Assembly: GCA_003223895.1 (NCBI GenBank)
Contig: QHXD01000817.1
Span: 2,455-8,404 of the forward strand
Direction: 5' to 3'
DNA: 5,950 nt
Source: Acidobacteriota bacterium
GTDB lineage: Bacteria > Acidobacteriota > Terriglobia > 20CM-2-55-15
Shown here: positions 1 through 5,364 of the stretch, piece by piece
Layout of the letters: each line of letters begins with the position of its first letter
Position numbering within the stretch: the first letter of the stretch is position 1
The notes under the pieces: generated by a model
What the model saw: the letters and a program-made list of their open reading frames with translations, nothing else
Told to the model about the DNA's origin: nothing
Database searches by the model: none
Program-made: the position numbers and the translations under genes

Positions 1-442
1 CGATGCCGAAACCTGCGACGAGCGTCTTGAAGTAATTGCCCCAACTGATCGCGACGGCGACGTTACCCACCGCGTATTCTATGATCAGGTCCCAGCCGAT
101 GATCCACGCGACCAGTTCACCCAGCGTCGCATAGGCATAGGTGTATGCGCTGCCGGAGACGGGGATCATCGCCGCGAACTCCGCATAGCACAGCGCTGCG
201 AAGCCGCATGCAATGCCGGTGACGATAAACGACAGGATCAATGCGGGACCAGCGCCCGGCCTGGTGGCGTCGCCGGCAGCGGCCGTTCCGATCGTCGCGA
301 AGATGCCGGCGCCGATGATTGCGCCAATTCCTAATGCCGTTACATCGATCGGCCCCAGGGCCTTTTTCAGTCGATGCTCCGGGTCCTCTGCATCAGCAAC
401 GAGGCGGTCCAGACCTTTTGTGCGAAAGAGCTGTCTCAGCAT
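1..442 (-). CDS. APC-family amino-acid permease, N-terminal part (cut by window edge)
   Basis: This is probably an inner-membrane amino-acid/polyamine/organocation (APC) transporter, closest in style to the cationic-amino-acid-transporter branch; the substrate cannot be told from this fragment. The 147 visible residues begin MLRQLFRTKGLDRL, a cytoplasmic tail. They continue with the first transmembrane helix carrying GIGAIIGAGIF (residues 38-48), the unwound substrate-binding glycine motif of APC proteins. A second helix follows (about 67-85), then CYAEFAAMIPVSGSAYTYAY (85-104), the typical helix 2-3 region, and a third helix around 108-127. The ATG at 442 shares one base with the TGA of the upstream phosphoesterase (TGATG). 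No good ribosome-binding site precedes it, so translation is likely coupled to that reading frame. The rest of the gene lies outside the window. Family assignment is firm; the subfamily is inferred. Confidence 0.93.
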   Translation of the reverse strand, partial: MLRQLFRTKGLDRLVADAEDPEHRLKKALGPIDVTALGIGAIIGAGIFATIGTAAAGDATRPGAGPALILSFIVTGIACGFAALCYAEFAAMIPVSGSAYTYAYATLGELVAWIIGWDLIIEYAVGNVAVAISWGNYFKTLVAGFGI

Positions 443-1537
443 CAACGGGCGTCGTTCAAATCCGAACGGTTGCTGCGATAGGGCTGCCAGCCACTCCCCC
501 AATCCACGCCGATAACCTGCAGGTCCATGCGATCTCCATCCACTCGAACGAGGACAAAGTGGTAAGGGTTGTCTCCAGCCGCCAGACCCGGCTTGGCGAG
601 ATGTTCCAGCGCAACTCTGGATGCCTGATTCTCTCTCAGGTACTGCGCGACATCGGGCTCCCCCTGGTACGTGTAGATAGGAGCGCCACCGCCCCCGGTC
701 GTCACAAGGTCCATACGATGCCGGCCGGAGCTGTCCGTATATCGCTCCACCCAGTGTTCGAACAAATGATCATGTCCTGCAAATACCGTTCTGACGTGAT
801 GGGCCTGGAACAACGGCATGTATCGCGTCCTCATCGCAGTTCGAGGTTTGGCCCACCATGCGGGCCGGAAGAAAACACAGGGTGATGAAAGGCTGCGATG
901 ACATTGACGTAACGATTCCGATTCAAGCCCTCGAGCTGTTTCCGGGCCCATTCAAACTGTGTGGCGTCATTCGCAATATTGGAGTCGAGCGCCAGAACGA
1001 AGGTATTGCCGTAGCCGAAGGCATAGGTCGGATATCCGGCCAGACGGCGCCGCGCGTTATCGGGCGGGATCAGCTGTGACATCGCTTGAAGATAATTTCG
1101 CAATCCCTGCTGCCGCTGAGGATTGTCCAGGTTTTCAGCGACGGTGACGTCATGATTGCCCGGGGCTAGGAAATACGGCAAGCCACCTTCGGTCGTGATC
1201 CGATTAACGAGGCCCACGAAGCTGTTATTCCATCGCCGGACGTCTCCTCCATCGAACACCGCATCGCCGGTATTCATCACCCACCGCACCGGGTAGTTCC
1301 GTCCACGACCAGCCCGTGCTCGTACTGAAGTTCCACACCATCAGCGCGGCCCCGAGTGTCTCCATACACGATGTATGAAAATTTCGTGACACCCGCGGAC
1401 GCATCCTCCAGAGGCAGCGGTTTCCCCGGCGCCGCGATCGTCCGAACAGCCGGCGGTGGCGCCTGACTTGCGTGCGACGTGACGAGGCCCGCCAGCAGCA
1501 CCACCGCAATCAAAGAACAAGGAATCCGAAACTTCAT
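442..1537 (-). pseudogene. Secreted metallophosphoesterase, split over three reading frames
   Basis: This is a calcineurin-like metallophosphoesterase, which would be an exported phosphohydrolase of unknown substrate. The ATG at 1537 follows GGGGAGA and opens a signal peptide (MKFRIPCSLIAVVLLAGL, with a likely cleavage near SHA-S). The metal-site motifs are all present but in different frames. YGDTRG is in frame 1 (1537 to about 1300). NTGDAV, GNHDV and FHHP are in frame 2 (about 1295-840). GHDHLFEHW and TGGGGAPIYTY are in frame 3 (about 840-442). The first shift lies near 1293-1305, between HGLVVDG and NYPVRWVMNTGD; by memory of relatives some ten or more residues are also missing there. The second lies near 831-850, between SSGPHGG and RTRYMPLF. 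Each junction fits loss of 3n+1 bases. Frame 1 stops at 1277 and frame 2 at 831, so an intact protein cannot be made without frame changes. Sequencing or assembly error is the main alternative to a real pseudogene. Confidence 0.85.
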
Positions 1538-1570
1538 TCCATTCTCCCCGGCTGACTATGCCGATATGAA

Positions 1571-1900
1571 TCAGGGGTTGTCAAAGAACTTCATCGCAAG
1601 GCTTCCGTGCGCCGCAGCGCCGCCGGCCCGTAGCGCGGCTGCAAGCAGTACCGCTTCAGCTACCTCTGCTTTGCTGGCGCCCACTTTTTTGGCTGCCTTG
1701 GTGTGAACTTCGATGCAATACACGCATTGCGTGGTGTGCGCGACAGCAATAGCGATGAGTTCACGGTATTTGCGCGGTATCTTGCCGTCTTCCCGCTTAA
1801 CAATGGCGTCAAGATTCGCCCAGGCTTTGAAATCCTCAGGCGCGAGCGTGGACATTTCCTTGAGCAACTTGAGATCGTTTTCATCGTGATAATGTGCCAT
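1571..1900 (-). CDS. AhpD-like / carboxymuconolactone decarboxylase family protein
   Basis: A 109-residue protein of the AhpD/CMD fold, a small all-helical family that includes alkylhydroperoxidase AhpD and gamma-carboxymuconolactone decarboxylase. The segment AHTTQCVYCIEVHTKAAKKVGAS carries the redox signature C59-V-Y-C62-I-E-V-H66, the CxxCxxxH arrangement of peroxidase-type members, so a thiol peroxidase role in oxidative defence is more likely than a decarboxylase role. It is preceded by YRELIAIAVAH (45-55), also typical of the family, and followed by a helix rich in Ala. It has no signal peptide, so it is cytoplasmic. The start at 1900 is chosen over the in-frame ATG at 1906 because GGGAGG lies 6 nt before it but directly abuts the other. 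A much longer in-frame extension to 2113 would run through the palindrome and the neighbouring gene and is rejected. The disrupted phosphoesterase starts 33 bp downstream. The partner reductant is not visible. Confidence 0.92.
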   Translation of the reverse strand: MAHYHDENDLKLLKEMSTLAPEDFKAWANLDAIVKREDGKIPRKYRELIAIAVAHTTQCVYCIEVHTKAAKKVGASKAEVAEAVLLAAALRAGGAAAHGSLAMKFFDNP

Positions 1901-1906
1901 GATCAT

Positions 1907-1915
1907 CCTCCCTTT
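1907..1915 (-). promoter_or_regulatory. Ribosome-binding site for the AhpD-like gene
   Basis: On the minus strand the bases read AAAGGGAGG. The GGAGG core sits 6 nt before the ATG at 1900 and 0 nt before the ATG at 1906, which decides the start in favour of 1900. Confidence 0.75.
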
Positions 1916-1929
1916 GTTATCCGTAATGG

Positions 1930-1956
1930 ATTCCCCTCCTCGGAGAGGAGGGGAAT
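1930..1956. repeat. Solo palindrome related to the ends of the 4468-4664 element
   Basis: A perfect 11-bp inverted repeat, ATTCCCCTCCT and AGGAGGGGAAT, separated by the 5-bp loop CGGAG. The same core (CCCCTCCT, 5-bp spacer, AGGAGGGG) occurs at each end of the large element further up the window, and the trailing AGGAGGGGAATACC matches that element's right end exactly. It fills the 94-bp spacer between the uncharacterised 139-residue gene and the AhpD-like gene, its edge 24 bp from the ribosome-binding site's ATG. No run of T follows on either strand, so it does not look like an intrinsic terminator. Both flanks resemble the outer sides of the large element, which suggests an internally deleted copy. 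Confidence 0.85.
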
Positions 1957-1994
1957 ACCTTTTCCCGATTATGACTTCGGGGCGATGGAGACAC

Positions 1995-2414
1995 CTAAAG
2001 TTCCTTTCGCCGAAGATTCTCGTGCCACGCGATGTAGTTGCCCTCCGCATTCCTGGTGCTGGACCCAAACACCTCGAGCCCATCGGCTGTCGTTCGATAC
2101 GCAGCCTCGACAAAGGTCTCGCCGATCTTCATGTGATAGTGACAGTACTCATTAATGCAATAACCGTTTCCGATGGGTTTATCGAAACTTTCAAGACGGA
2201 AGATGAAAGGCGCAATCCATTTCATTGCGAAATGCGCGTCGGTGGCGGTCCCATCGTCGAAGTTATGTTTGAATTCCATTTCAAATCCATCGCCCGATGC
2301 CCGATTGGCCTGAACGACGCTGTAGTTCATCGATTTTCCAGTGGAATCGTACCAGGTCCCTGAACCTTCATAGTTCCCGCTCATCTTTCCGATCGTGTTC
2401 TCTTGTTTGCTCAT
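1995..2414 (-). CDS. Uncharacterised 139-residue protein, possibly a small beta-barrel
   Basis: I do not recognise a named family. The protein has no signal peptide or membrane segment, so it should be cytoplasmic. It is rich in alternating polar/aromatic stretches with glycine turns (GNYEGSGTWYDSTGKS at 13-28, KWIAPFIFRLESFDKP at 65-80, ADGLEVFGSSTRN at 110-122). This pattern suits a lipocalin- or fatty-acid-binding-like beta-barrel, but that is inference from composition only. A local Cys/His cluster, C86-x4-C91-H92-Y93-H94, might bind a metal. The ATG at 2414 follows AGGAG with an 8-nt gap and lies 16 nt after the stop of the hydrolase gene, so the two are very probably co-transcribed. It is the last gene before the solo palindrome. 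The gene is supported by the ribosome-binding site, the operon spacing and a protein-like composition. Confidence 0.82.
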   Translation of the reverse strand: MSKQENTIGKMSGNYEGSGTWYDSTGKSMNYSVVQANRASGDGFEMEFKHNFDDGTATDAHFAMKWIAPFIFRLESFDKPIGNGYCINEYCHYHMKIGETFVEAAYRTTADGLEVFGSSTRNAEGNYIAWHENLRRKEL

Positions 2415-2430
2415 CAAGCGTTCTCCTGAT

Positions 2431-3429
2431 TCAAAACCGGCCGGTGTCCACGTCGAAAACAAACTGGACGAGGCCTTCGAAGTACACCTTCTGGTCGTCG
2501 TACATCGCAAGGTGGCTTCCGTTTGGACAGTAGAGGTAGCGCCCTTTTTGCACCCGGGTCGCCATCTTTTCCATGTGCGCCGGATCCATTGTGTCGTATC
2601 GGGCGCCGATCGCCAGAGTCGGCACGGTAATCCTCCCCATGTCGAGTGTCCGGTCCCAGTTGACCAGTTTCCCGCTCGCGCCGAGTTCGCTTGGTCCCTG
2701 CATCGGAACGTAGATCTTGGGGTTGAGGTGCTTGAAAGCACGATTTACGGGATCCGGCCATTGCTCCTGCGGCATGCGCAGGAGATGATGAACATAGAAA
2801 TTCGGAATCAGCAACTCCATGTAGCGCGGGTTCTCATAATCGCCGGCCGCCTCGAGTCGCTTGATCTCGGCCAGAGCCGTCTGATCCATCGCCGGCATCA
2901 GGACCTTTTGGGCATATTCGTTGTAAGCGGGAATGCTGGCCATCATGTTGGAAATGACAAGCGCCTTGAGGTTTTGCGGGTATTTCAGCGCGTACTCGAT
3001 CGCCAGAATGCCACCCCAGGAGTGGCCAAGCAGATAGAAGTTATTTCGATTAAGCCCGAGCGCCTGGCGCACCTGCTCGACCTCGTCAACGAAGCGCGGC
3101 AAATCCCAGAGTTCCGGTTCGTCCGGCTGATCGCTGTAGAAAGAACCCAGTTGGTCGTAATAGTAGTACTCGATGCCGGCCGACGGGAAATAGCTGTCGA
3201 ATGCCTCGAAGTACTCATGCGTGGCAGCCGGACCGCCGTGTAAAAGGAGCACCTTAATCGTCGGATTATTCCCGGTCTTCACCGGAATCAACTTCACGCC
3301 GCCGCCCAGGACGTCGTCCCGGCCTGAGTAGTCGAGGTAGCCTCCCCCGCCCGGCTGTTTTTGCGGAGCGTTATTGGTGCAGGCATGGAGGAGCAGCGCC
3401 AGAATCTGAATCACGACAATCCGTTTCAC
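2431..3429 (-). CDS. Alpha/beta hydrolase lipoprotein, proline iminopeptidase-like (S33)
   Basis: A serine hydrolase of the alpha/beta fold, closest to the proline iminopeptidase/tricorn-factor F1 group, which removes N-terminal residues from short peptides; the actual substrate is inferred. The 332 residues show the oxyanion motif HGGP (64-67), the YYYDQLGSFYS segment (89-99) that matches the DQLGSGxS block of the family, and the nucleophile elbow G135-H-S137-W-G-G. Probable triad partners are D279 (GARYDT) and H306 (PNGSH). The N-terminus, KRIVVIQILALLLHAC, is a signal sequence ending in a lipobox-like LHAC, so C17 is probably lipidated and the enzyme anchored outside the cytoplasm. The start is GTG, preceded by AGGAGG at a short 4-nt spacing and overlapping the upstream TGA as GTGA. 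This gives translational coupling to the channel gene. The open frame is full length for the family. Confidence 0.93.
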   Translation of the reverse strand: MKRIVVIQILALLLHACTNNAPQKQPGGGGYLDYSGRDDVLGGGVKLIPVKTGNNPTIKVLLLHGGPAATHEYFEAFDSYFPSAGIEYYYYDQLGSFYSDQPDEPELWDLPRFVDEVEQVRQALGLNRNNFYLLGHSWGGILAIEYALKYPQNLKALVISNMMASIPAYNEYAQKVLMPAMDQTALAEIKRLEAAGDYENPRYMELLIPNFYVHHLLRMPQEQWPDPVNRAFKHLNPKIYVPMQGPSELGASGKLVNWDRTLDMGRITVPTLAIGARYDTMDPAHMEKMATRVQKGRYLYCPNGSHLAMYDDQKVYFEGLVQFVFDVDTGRF

Positions 3430-4010
3430 TTGACCTCCTGATGAACCAGCGTCTTTTCAATGCGACGGTCCGGGATCAACCAGATTATCGCAACCAGGAC
3501 GTAAAGCGCACACGCCGCCCACGCATTCCAGAAAGCGAGGGGAATGGCCACGGCATAAATCACAATCGATACTTTGCCTTTGAAGTCGCTGCCCAATGCG
3601 ATCGCGATCGCCGAGCTCTTGCCATGGTGAGAAATCAATGCGTGGGCAAGGATGTAATAGGCGACCGCCGCGAGCATTAGCACAACGCCGTAGGCCGCGA
3701 CCGGCCATGGTCCGAAGTTCTCCCCCATCCACCCGGTGACGAAGGGAGTTAATGACAACCAGAACAACAGATGCAGGTTCGCCCAGAGGATTCGACCATC
3801 GACGCGCTGGACGGCCTGGAACAAATGATGGTGATTGCTCCAGTAAATGCCGAGGAAAACGAAGCTGAGCACATAGCTTAGAAATACAGGGATCAAGGGA
3901 CCGAGCGCGCGCCAGCCGCCTTCATGCGGCACCTTCAGATCGAGCACCATGATCGTGATGATGATGGCGATCACACCATCGCTGAATGCCTCCAGCCGCC
4001 CTTTACCCAA
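3426..4010 (-). CDS. TMEM175-family (DUF1211) potassium channel subunit
   Basis: A bacterial TMEM175 homologue. Known members are six-helix subunits that form tetrameric potassium-selective channels lacking the usual TVGYG filter. The 194 residues begin with the hallmark R5-x3-F9-S10-D11-G-V in the first helix, followed by ITIMVLDLKVP (18-28). Further helices lie at about 38-56, 76-93, 104-124, 147-160 and 162-180. The NHHHLF segment (59-64) after helix 2 is also characteristic. Length and topology are complete for a single-repeat bacterial subunit. The start is TTG at 4010. An in-frame TGA lies immediately before it, and the family motif begins five codons later, so no other start fits. GGGAG precedes it by 7 nt. 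It sits 13 nt after the EVE gene and overlaps the hydrolase start by 4 nt, so all three should share a transcript. Its physiological role here is not visible. Confidence 0.95.
   Translation of the reverse strand: MGKGRLEAFSDGVIAIIITIMVLDLKVPHEGGWRALGPLIPVFLSYVLSFVFLGIYWSNHHHLFQAVQRVDGRILWANLHLLFWLSLTPFVTGWMGENFGPWPVAAYGVVLMLAAVAYYILAHALISHHGKSSAIAIALGSDFKGKVSIVIYAVAIPLAFWNAWAACALYVLVAIIWLIPDRRIEKTLVHQEVK
3434..3439 (-). promoter_or_regulatory. Ribosome-binding site for the hydrolase GTG start
   Basis: AGGAGG on the minus strand, inside the last codons of the channel gene and 4 nt before the GTG at 3429. A strong consensus compensates for the rare start and the short gap. Confidence 0.7.
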
Positions 4011-4015
4011 TCACA

Positions 4016-4024
4016 CTCTCCCTT
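4016..4024 (-). promoter_or_regulatory. Ribosome-binding site supporting the TTG start of the channel gene
   Basis: The minus strand reads AAGGGAGAG here, with GGGAG 7 nt before TTG at 4010. With the in-frame TGA at 4013-4011, it fixes the rare start codon. It touches the EVE stop codon, so re-initiation after the EVE gene is likely. Confidence 0.75.
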
Positions 4025-4449
4025 CACTCGAGATCCGGCCAGATTGTTCGTAGTTTTGGATTGTCACGGACCAAGAGAGCATAGAGTTGAGATGCCTGGC
4101 TATTGGAAATTGGGAAGACGGTTCCAGCCGGCCCCGACTTTACAAAACTGGCGGTCCGGATCACGCGGTCGGATCTCAGTTCGGTCACGGACGGTGAAGC
4201 GCGCAGATACCGCGTCAGGTAACGAACGTCGAATCTGCGGTCTCGAATGCGTTCGTCGGAGCTCACTGCGGTGAGGACTCCGAGCCCGACGACGCGAAGC
4301 TCGGGAGAACCTTCCCAAAAGAACAATCGATCTCCGCATAGCCAGCTTCTCGGCGGGCGGCCTGTGCTCCACGTGTCAAGCGTCCCTGCCCGAAGCCAGC
4401 CTCGAAAATCGCTCTCCCGGGACCGTCCCTTGATAACCCAGTAGCGCAT
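4024..4449 (-). CDS. EVE-domain (PUA-like) protein
   Basis: A 141-residue solo EVE-domain protein. EVE domains belong to the PUA superfamily. They are proposed readers of modified bases in DNA or RNA and occur alone or fused to restriction enzymes. Visible family features are the opening MRYWVIKG strand, the helix DFRGWLRAGTLDTW (14-27), and the GDRLFFWEGSPELRVVGLG block (39-57), the usual GDxxFFWx10-GxG core. A late segment follows, KSGPAGTVFPISNSQASQLY (104-123), with a trailing helix reaching DNP. The start at 4449 is chosen because it places YWV at the family's usual N-terminus. Longer in-frame frames run into the palindromic element and are unlikely. No good ribosome-binding site is at normal spacing; an AGGAGGGG sequence in the element's arm ends about 23 nt upstream. 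The channel gene follows after 13 bp. The ligand is unknown. Confidence 0.88.
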   Translation of the reverse strand: MRYWVIKGRSRESDFRGWLRAGTLDTWSTGRPPRSWLCGDRLFFWEGSPELRVVGLGVLTAVSSDERIRDRRFDVRYLTRYLRASPSVTELRSDRVIRTASFVKSGPAGTVFPISNSQASQLYALLVRDNPKLRTIWPDLE

Positions 4450-4467
4450 CAAAGTGTAAGGGCGAGC

Positions 4468-4513
4468 GTATTCCCCTCCTGGGACAGGAGGGGTGGCTGC
4501 GCCATCAATAAAA
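4468..4513 (+). repeat. Left 46-bp terminal inverted repeat of the palindromic element
   Basis: It begins GTATTCCCCTCCT and ends CCATCAATAAAA. Compared with the right arm, it differs only at 4497-4498 (CT versus AC) and at 4509 (T versus G). It carries a 9-bp internal hairpin with a 3-base loop. Its left edge lies 18 bp upstream of the EVE ATG. Confidence 0.85.
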
Positions 4514-4530
4514 AGTTCCCGTTCCGAAGC

Positions 4531-4596
4531 GGCGCAGACGGGGTGGTCAGACCGGCGCACCTACGTTTTCGCCGAACTGACCACCCCGGCCGCGCC
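4531..4596. repeat. Inner stem-loop of the palindromic element
   Basis: Arms GGCGCAGACGGGGTGGTCAG (4531-4550) and its near reverse complement at 4577-4596 pair at 18 of 20 positions. The loop holds a further short CGGCG/CGCCG pairing possibility. The GGGGTGG/CCACCCC core echoes the AGGGGTGG junction at the inner side of the outer arms. Confidence 0.8.
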
Positions 4597-4618
4597 TTTC
4601 AAAGGAGGCTTCGCAGCA

Positions 4619-4664
4619 TTTTCTTGATGGCGCGTCCACCCCTCCTGTCCCAGGAGGGGAATAC
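4619..4664 (-). repeat. Right 46-bp terminal inverted repeat of the palindromic element
   Basis: The reverse complement of the left arm with three mismatches. Its outer end AGGAGGGGAATAC is also found at the solo palindrome (1946-1958). It ends 14 bp beyond the stop codon of the Cys-Cys protein gene. Confidence 0.85.
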
Positions 4665-4678
4665 CGGCTTCCCGGCTT

Positions 4679-5002
4679 TCAAGCTCTTCTATCGAAGTGG
4701 AGTTCGGTTGCAAGAAACTGTTTGACTCCCGCCCGGCCGGTTATCCGCATCGACACTGGGCCGTCTTCTGCTTCAACCTCCAGGGAGAAAGACAGGAACG
4801 GGCAACACCGGCTTTCCAGGGTTATGAACTCGGCCGCAGTCATCCAGATGTTCGGGACTGGCGAGACCGTCAGCGAAAAACCGTTGGCCAGCTCCTGAAT
4901 CTGATTAACCGCGGCCGAAAGCCGGGCAAAGAGCTCGGCCCGCCGGTCGCGCTCTTCTTTCGTAAGGGCGTCCATCCGGCAGGCGATTGGCGTTTCTTTC
5001 AT
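4679..5002 (-). CDS. Uncharacterised 107-residue protein with a Cys-Cys pair
   Basis: I do not know a named function. The protein is soluble, with no signal peptide. Its first half is helical and charged (LTKEERDRRAELFARLSAA, 13-31). The second half has short strands around TAAEFITLESRCCPFLSFSL (55-74), with adjacent C66-C67 followed by Pro-Phe, and ends in a GPVSMRITGRAGVKQFL segment (81-97). I recall similar small proteins with an E-x-R-C-C-P-F block in soil bacteria, some near metal or redox genes. Metal or thiol chemistry at the Cys pair is therefore a guess, not a finding. The ATG at 5002 forms an ATGA overlap with the stop of the two-helix membrane protein, and its own ribosome-binding site is weak (GAGGA, about 12 nt away), so translation is probably coupled. 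The stop at 4679 lies just before the palindromic element. Confidence 0.85.
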   Translation of the reverse strand: MKETPIACRMDALTKEERDRRAELFARLSAAVNQIQELANGFSLTVSPVPNIWMTAAEFITLESRCCPFLSFSLEVEAEDGPVSMRITGRAGVKQFLATELHFDRRA

Positions 5003-5352
5003 TTGCGCTTACGGTCCTCGCTCAGACGCAGTTTGTGTAGTGCACGATGCACAACAGGTGCCAGAAATACCGCGGTGGCACCAAGAAACACAATGCCGGA
5101 ATACAGCGCATAAATGCCGGCGAATATTTTTCCGATTGAGCCCTGGAAATCGCCAACCGGCCCCATACCGCTAAGCAGCATGGCCGCGTTTAGATATGCA
5201 TCGAGCCACTGCTGATTTGCGAAAAAGTGAAATCCCAGGATTCCAACGACGAGAGACAACACCAGGACCACACCAGCGAGTCCCCCGTGCCGGGCGAGGC
5301 GGCGCAGAAACTGTCGCCTCGGCAAGAGTTTTTCGGTATGGAGCTCATACAT
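4999..5352 (-). CDS. Small two-helix membrane protein with a pore-loop-like segment
   Basis: A 117-residue integral membrane protein, not a family I can name. A basic N-terminus (PRRQFLRRLARH, 11-22) leads to a first helix at about 25-44. An amphipathic stretch, NQQWLDAYLNAAMLLSGMGPVG (46-67), is followed by a second helix at about 75-101 (GKIFAGIYALYSGIVFLGA) and a basic tail ending EDRKRK. The order TM, short helix, turn, TM resembles a two-TM potassium-channel unit. The W-x-D-A-x-x-x-x-x-x-L spacing and the GKxFAxxYAL start of the second helix support this. However, the filter position reads SGMGPVG instead of TVGYGD, so potassium conduction cannot be assumed. The ATG at 5352 follows GGGGGAA closely and lies 12 nt after the gamma-glutamyltransferase stop. 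Its stop overlaps the next start by 4 nt. A structural or regulatory membrane protein is the alternative. Confidence 0.87.
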   Translation of the reverse strand: MYELHTEKLLPRRQFLRRLARHGGLAGVVLVLSLVVGILGFHFFANQQWLDAYLNAAMLLSGMGPVGDFQGSIGKIFAGIYALYSGIVFLGATAVFLAPVVHRALHKLRLSEDRKRK

Positions 5353-5364
5353 GTTCCCCCGGTC

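Larger units (their letters stand above)
4468..4664. repeat. 197-bp nested palindrome, MITE/REP-like element
   Basis: A large non-coding palindrome filling most of the 229-bp gap between the Cys-Cys protein gene and the EVE gene. Outer arms 4468-4513 and 4619-4664 are inverted repeats matching at 43 of 46 positions. An inner pair, 4531-4550 and 4577-4596, matches at 18 of 20, around a 26-base loop (4551-4576). Each outer arm also contains its own hairpin, CCCCTCCTG-GGA-CAGGAGGGG. A transcript could therefore fold into one long stem or into several small ones. There is no open frame of substance, no transposase, and no target-site duplication longer than a possible TA at the edges. I recall similar CCCCTCCT/ACCACCCC hairpins in intergenic spaces of soil bacteria, but I cannot verify that here. 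A non-autonomous transposable element or a REP-type repeat are the best guesses. Confidence 0.85.

Noticed and set aside
831..1300. Programmed ribosomal frameshifting in the phosphoesterase
   Set aside because: Two shifts would be needed, no slippery heptamer is evident at either junction, and the first junction also seems to lack residues.
1930..1956. Intrinsic transcription terminator
   Set aside because: The hairpin is strong but no T-run follows it on either strand, and identical cores occur as ends of the large element.
1901..2113. N-terminal extension of the AhpD-like protein
   Set aside because: It would run through the solo palindrome and into the neighbouring gene. GGGAGG 6 nt before the ATG at 1900 marks the real start.
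2395..3243. Long plus-strand open frame of 282 codons
   Set aside because: It lies antisense to the hydrolase, whose catalytic motifs, signal sequence and ribosome-binding site are all clear. The plus-strand product has no recognisable motif.
4450..4560. N-terminal extension of the EVE protein to an ATG at 4560
   Set aside because: The extension is encoded by the palindromic repeat and by a spacer of non-protein-like composition. The EVE domain begins at the Met at 4449.
4465..4668. CRISPR array or tRNA in the repeat-rich gap
   Set aside because: The repeats are inverted rather than direct and regularly spaced, and no cloverleaf with a T-loop consensus is seen.
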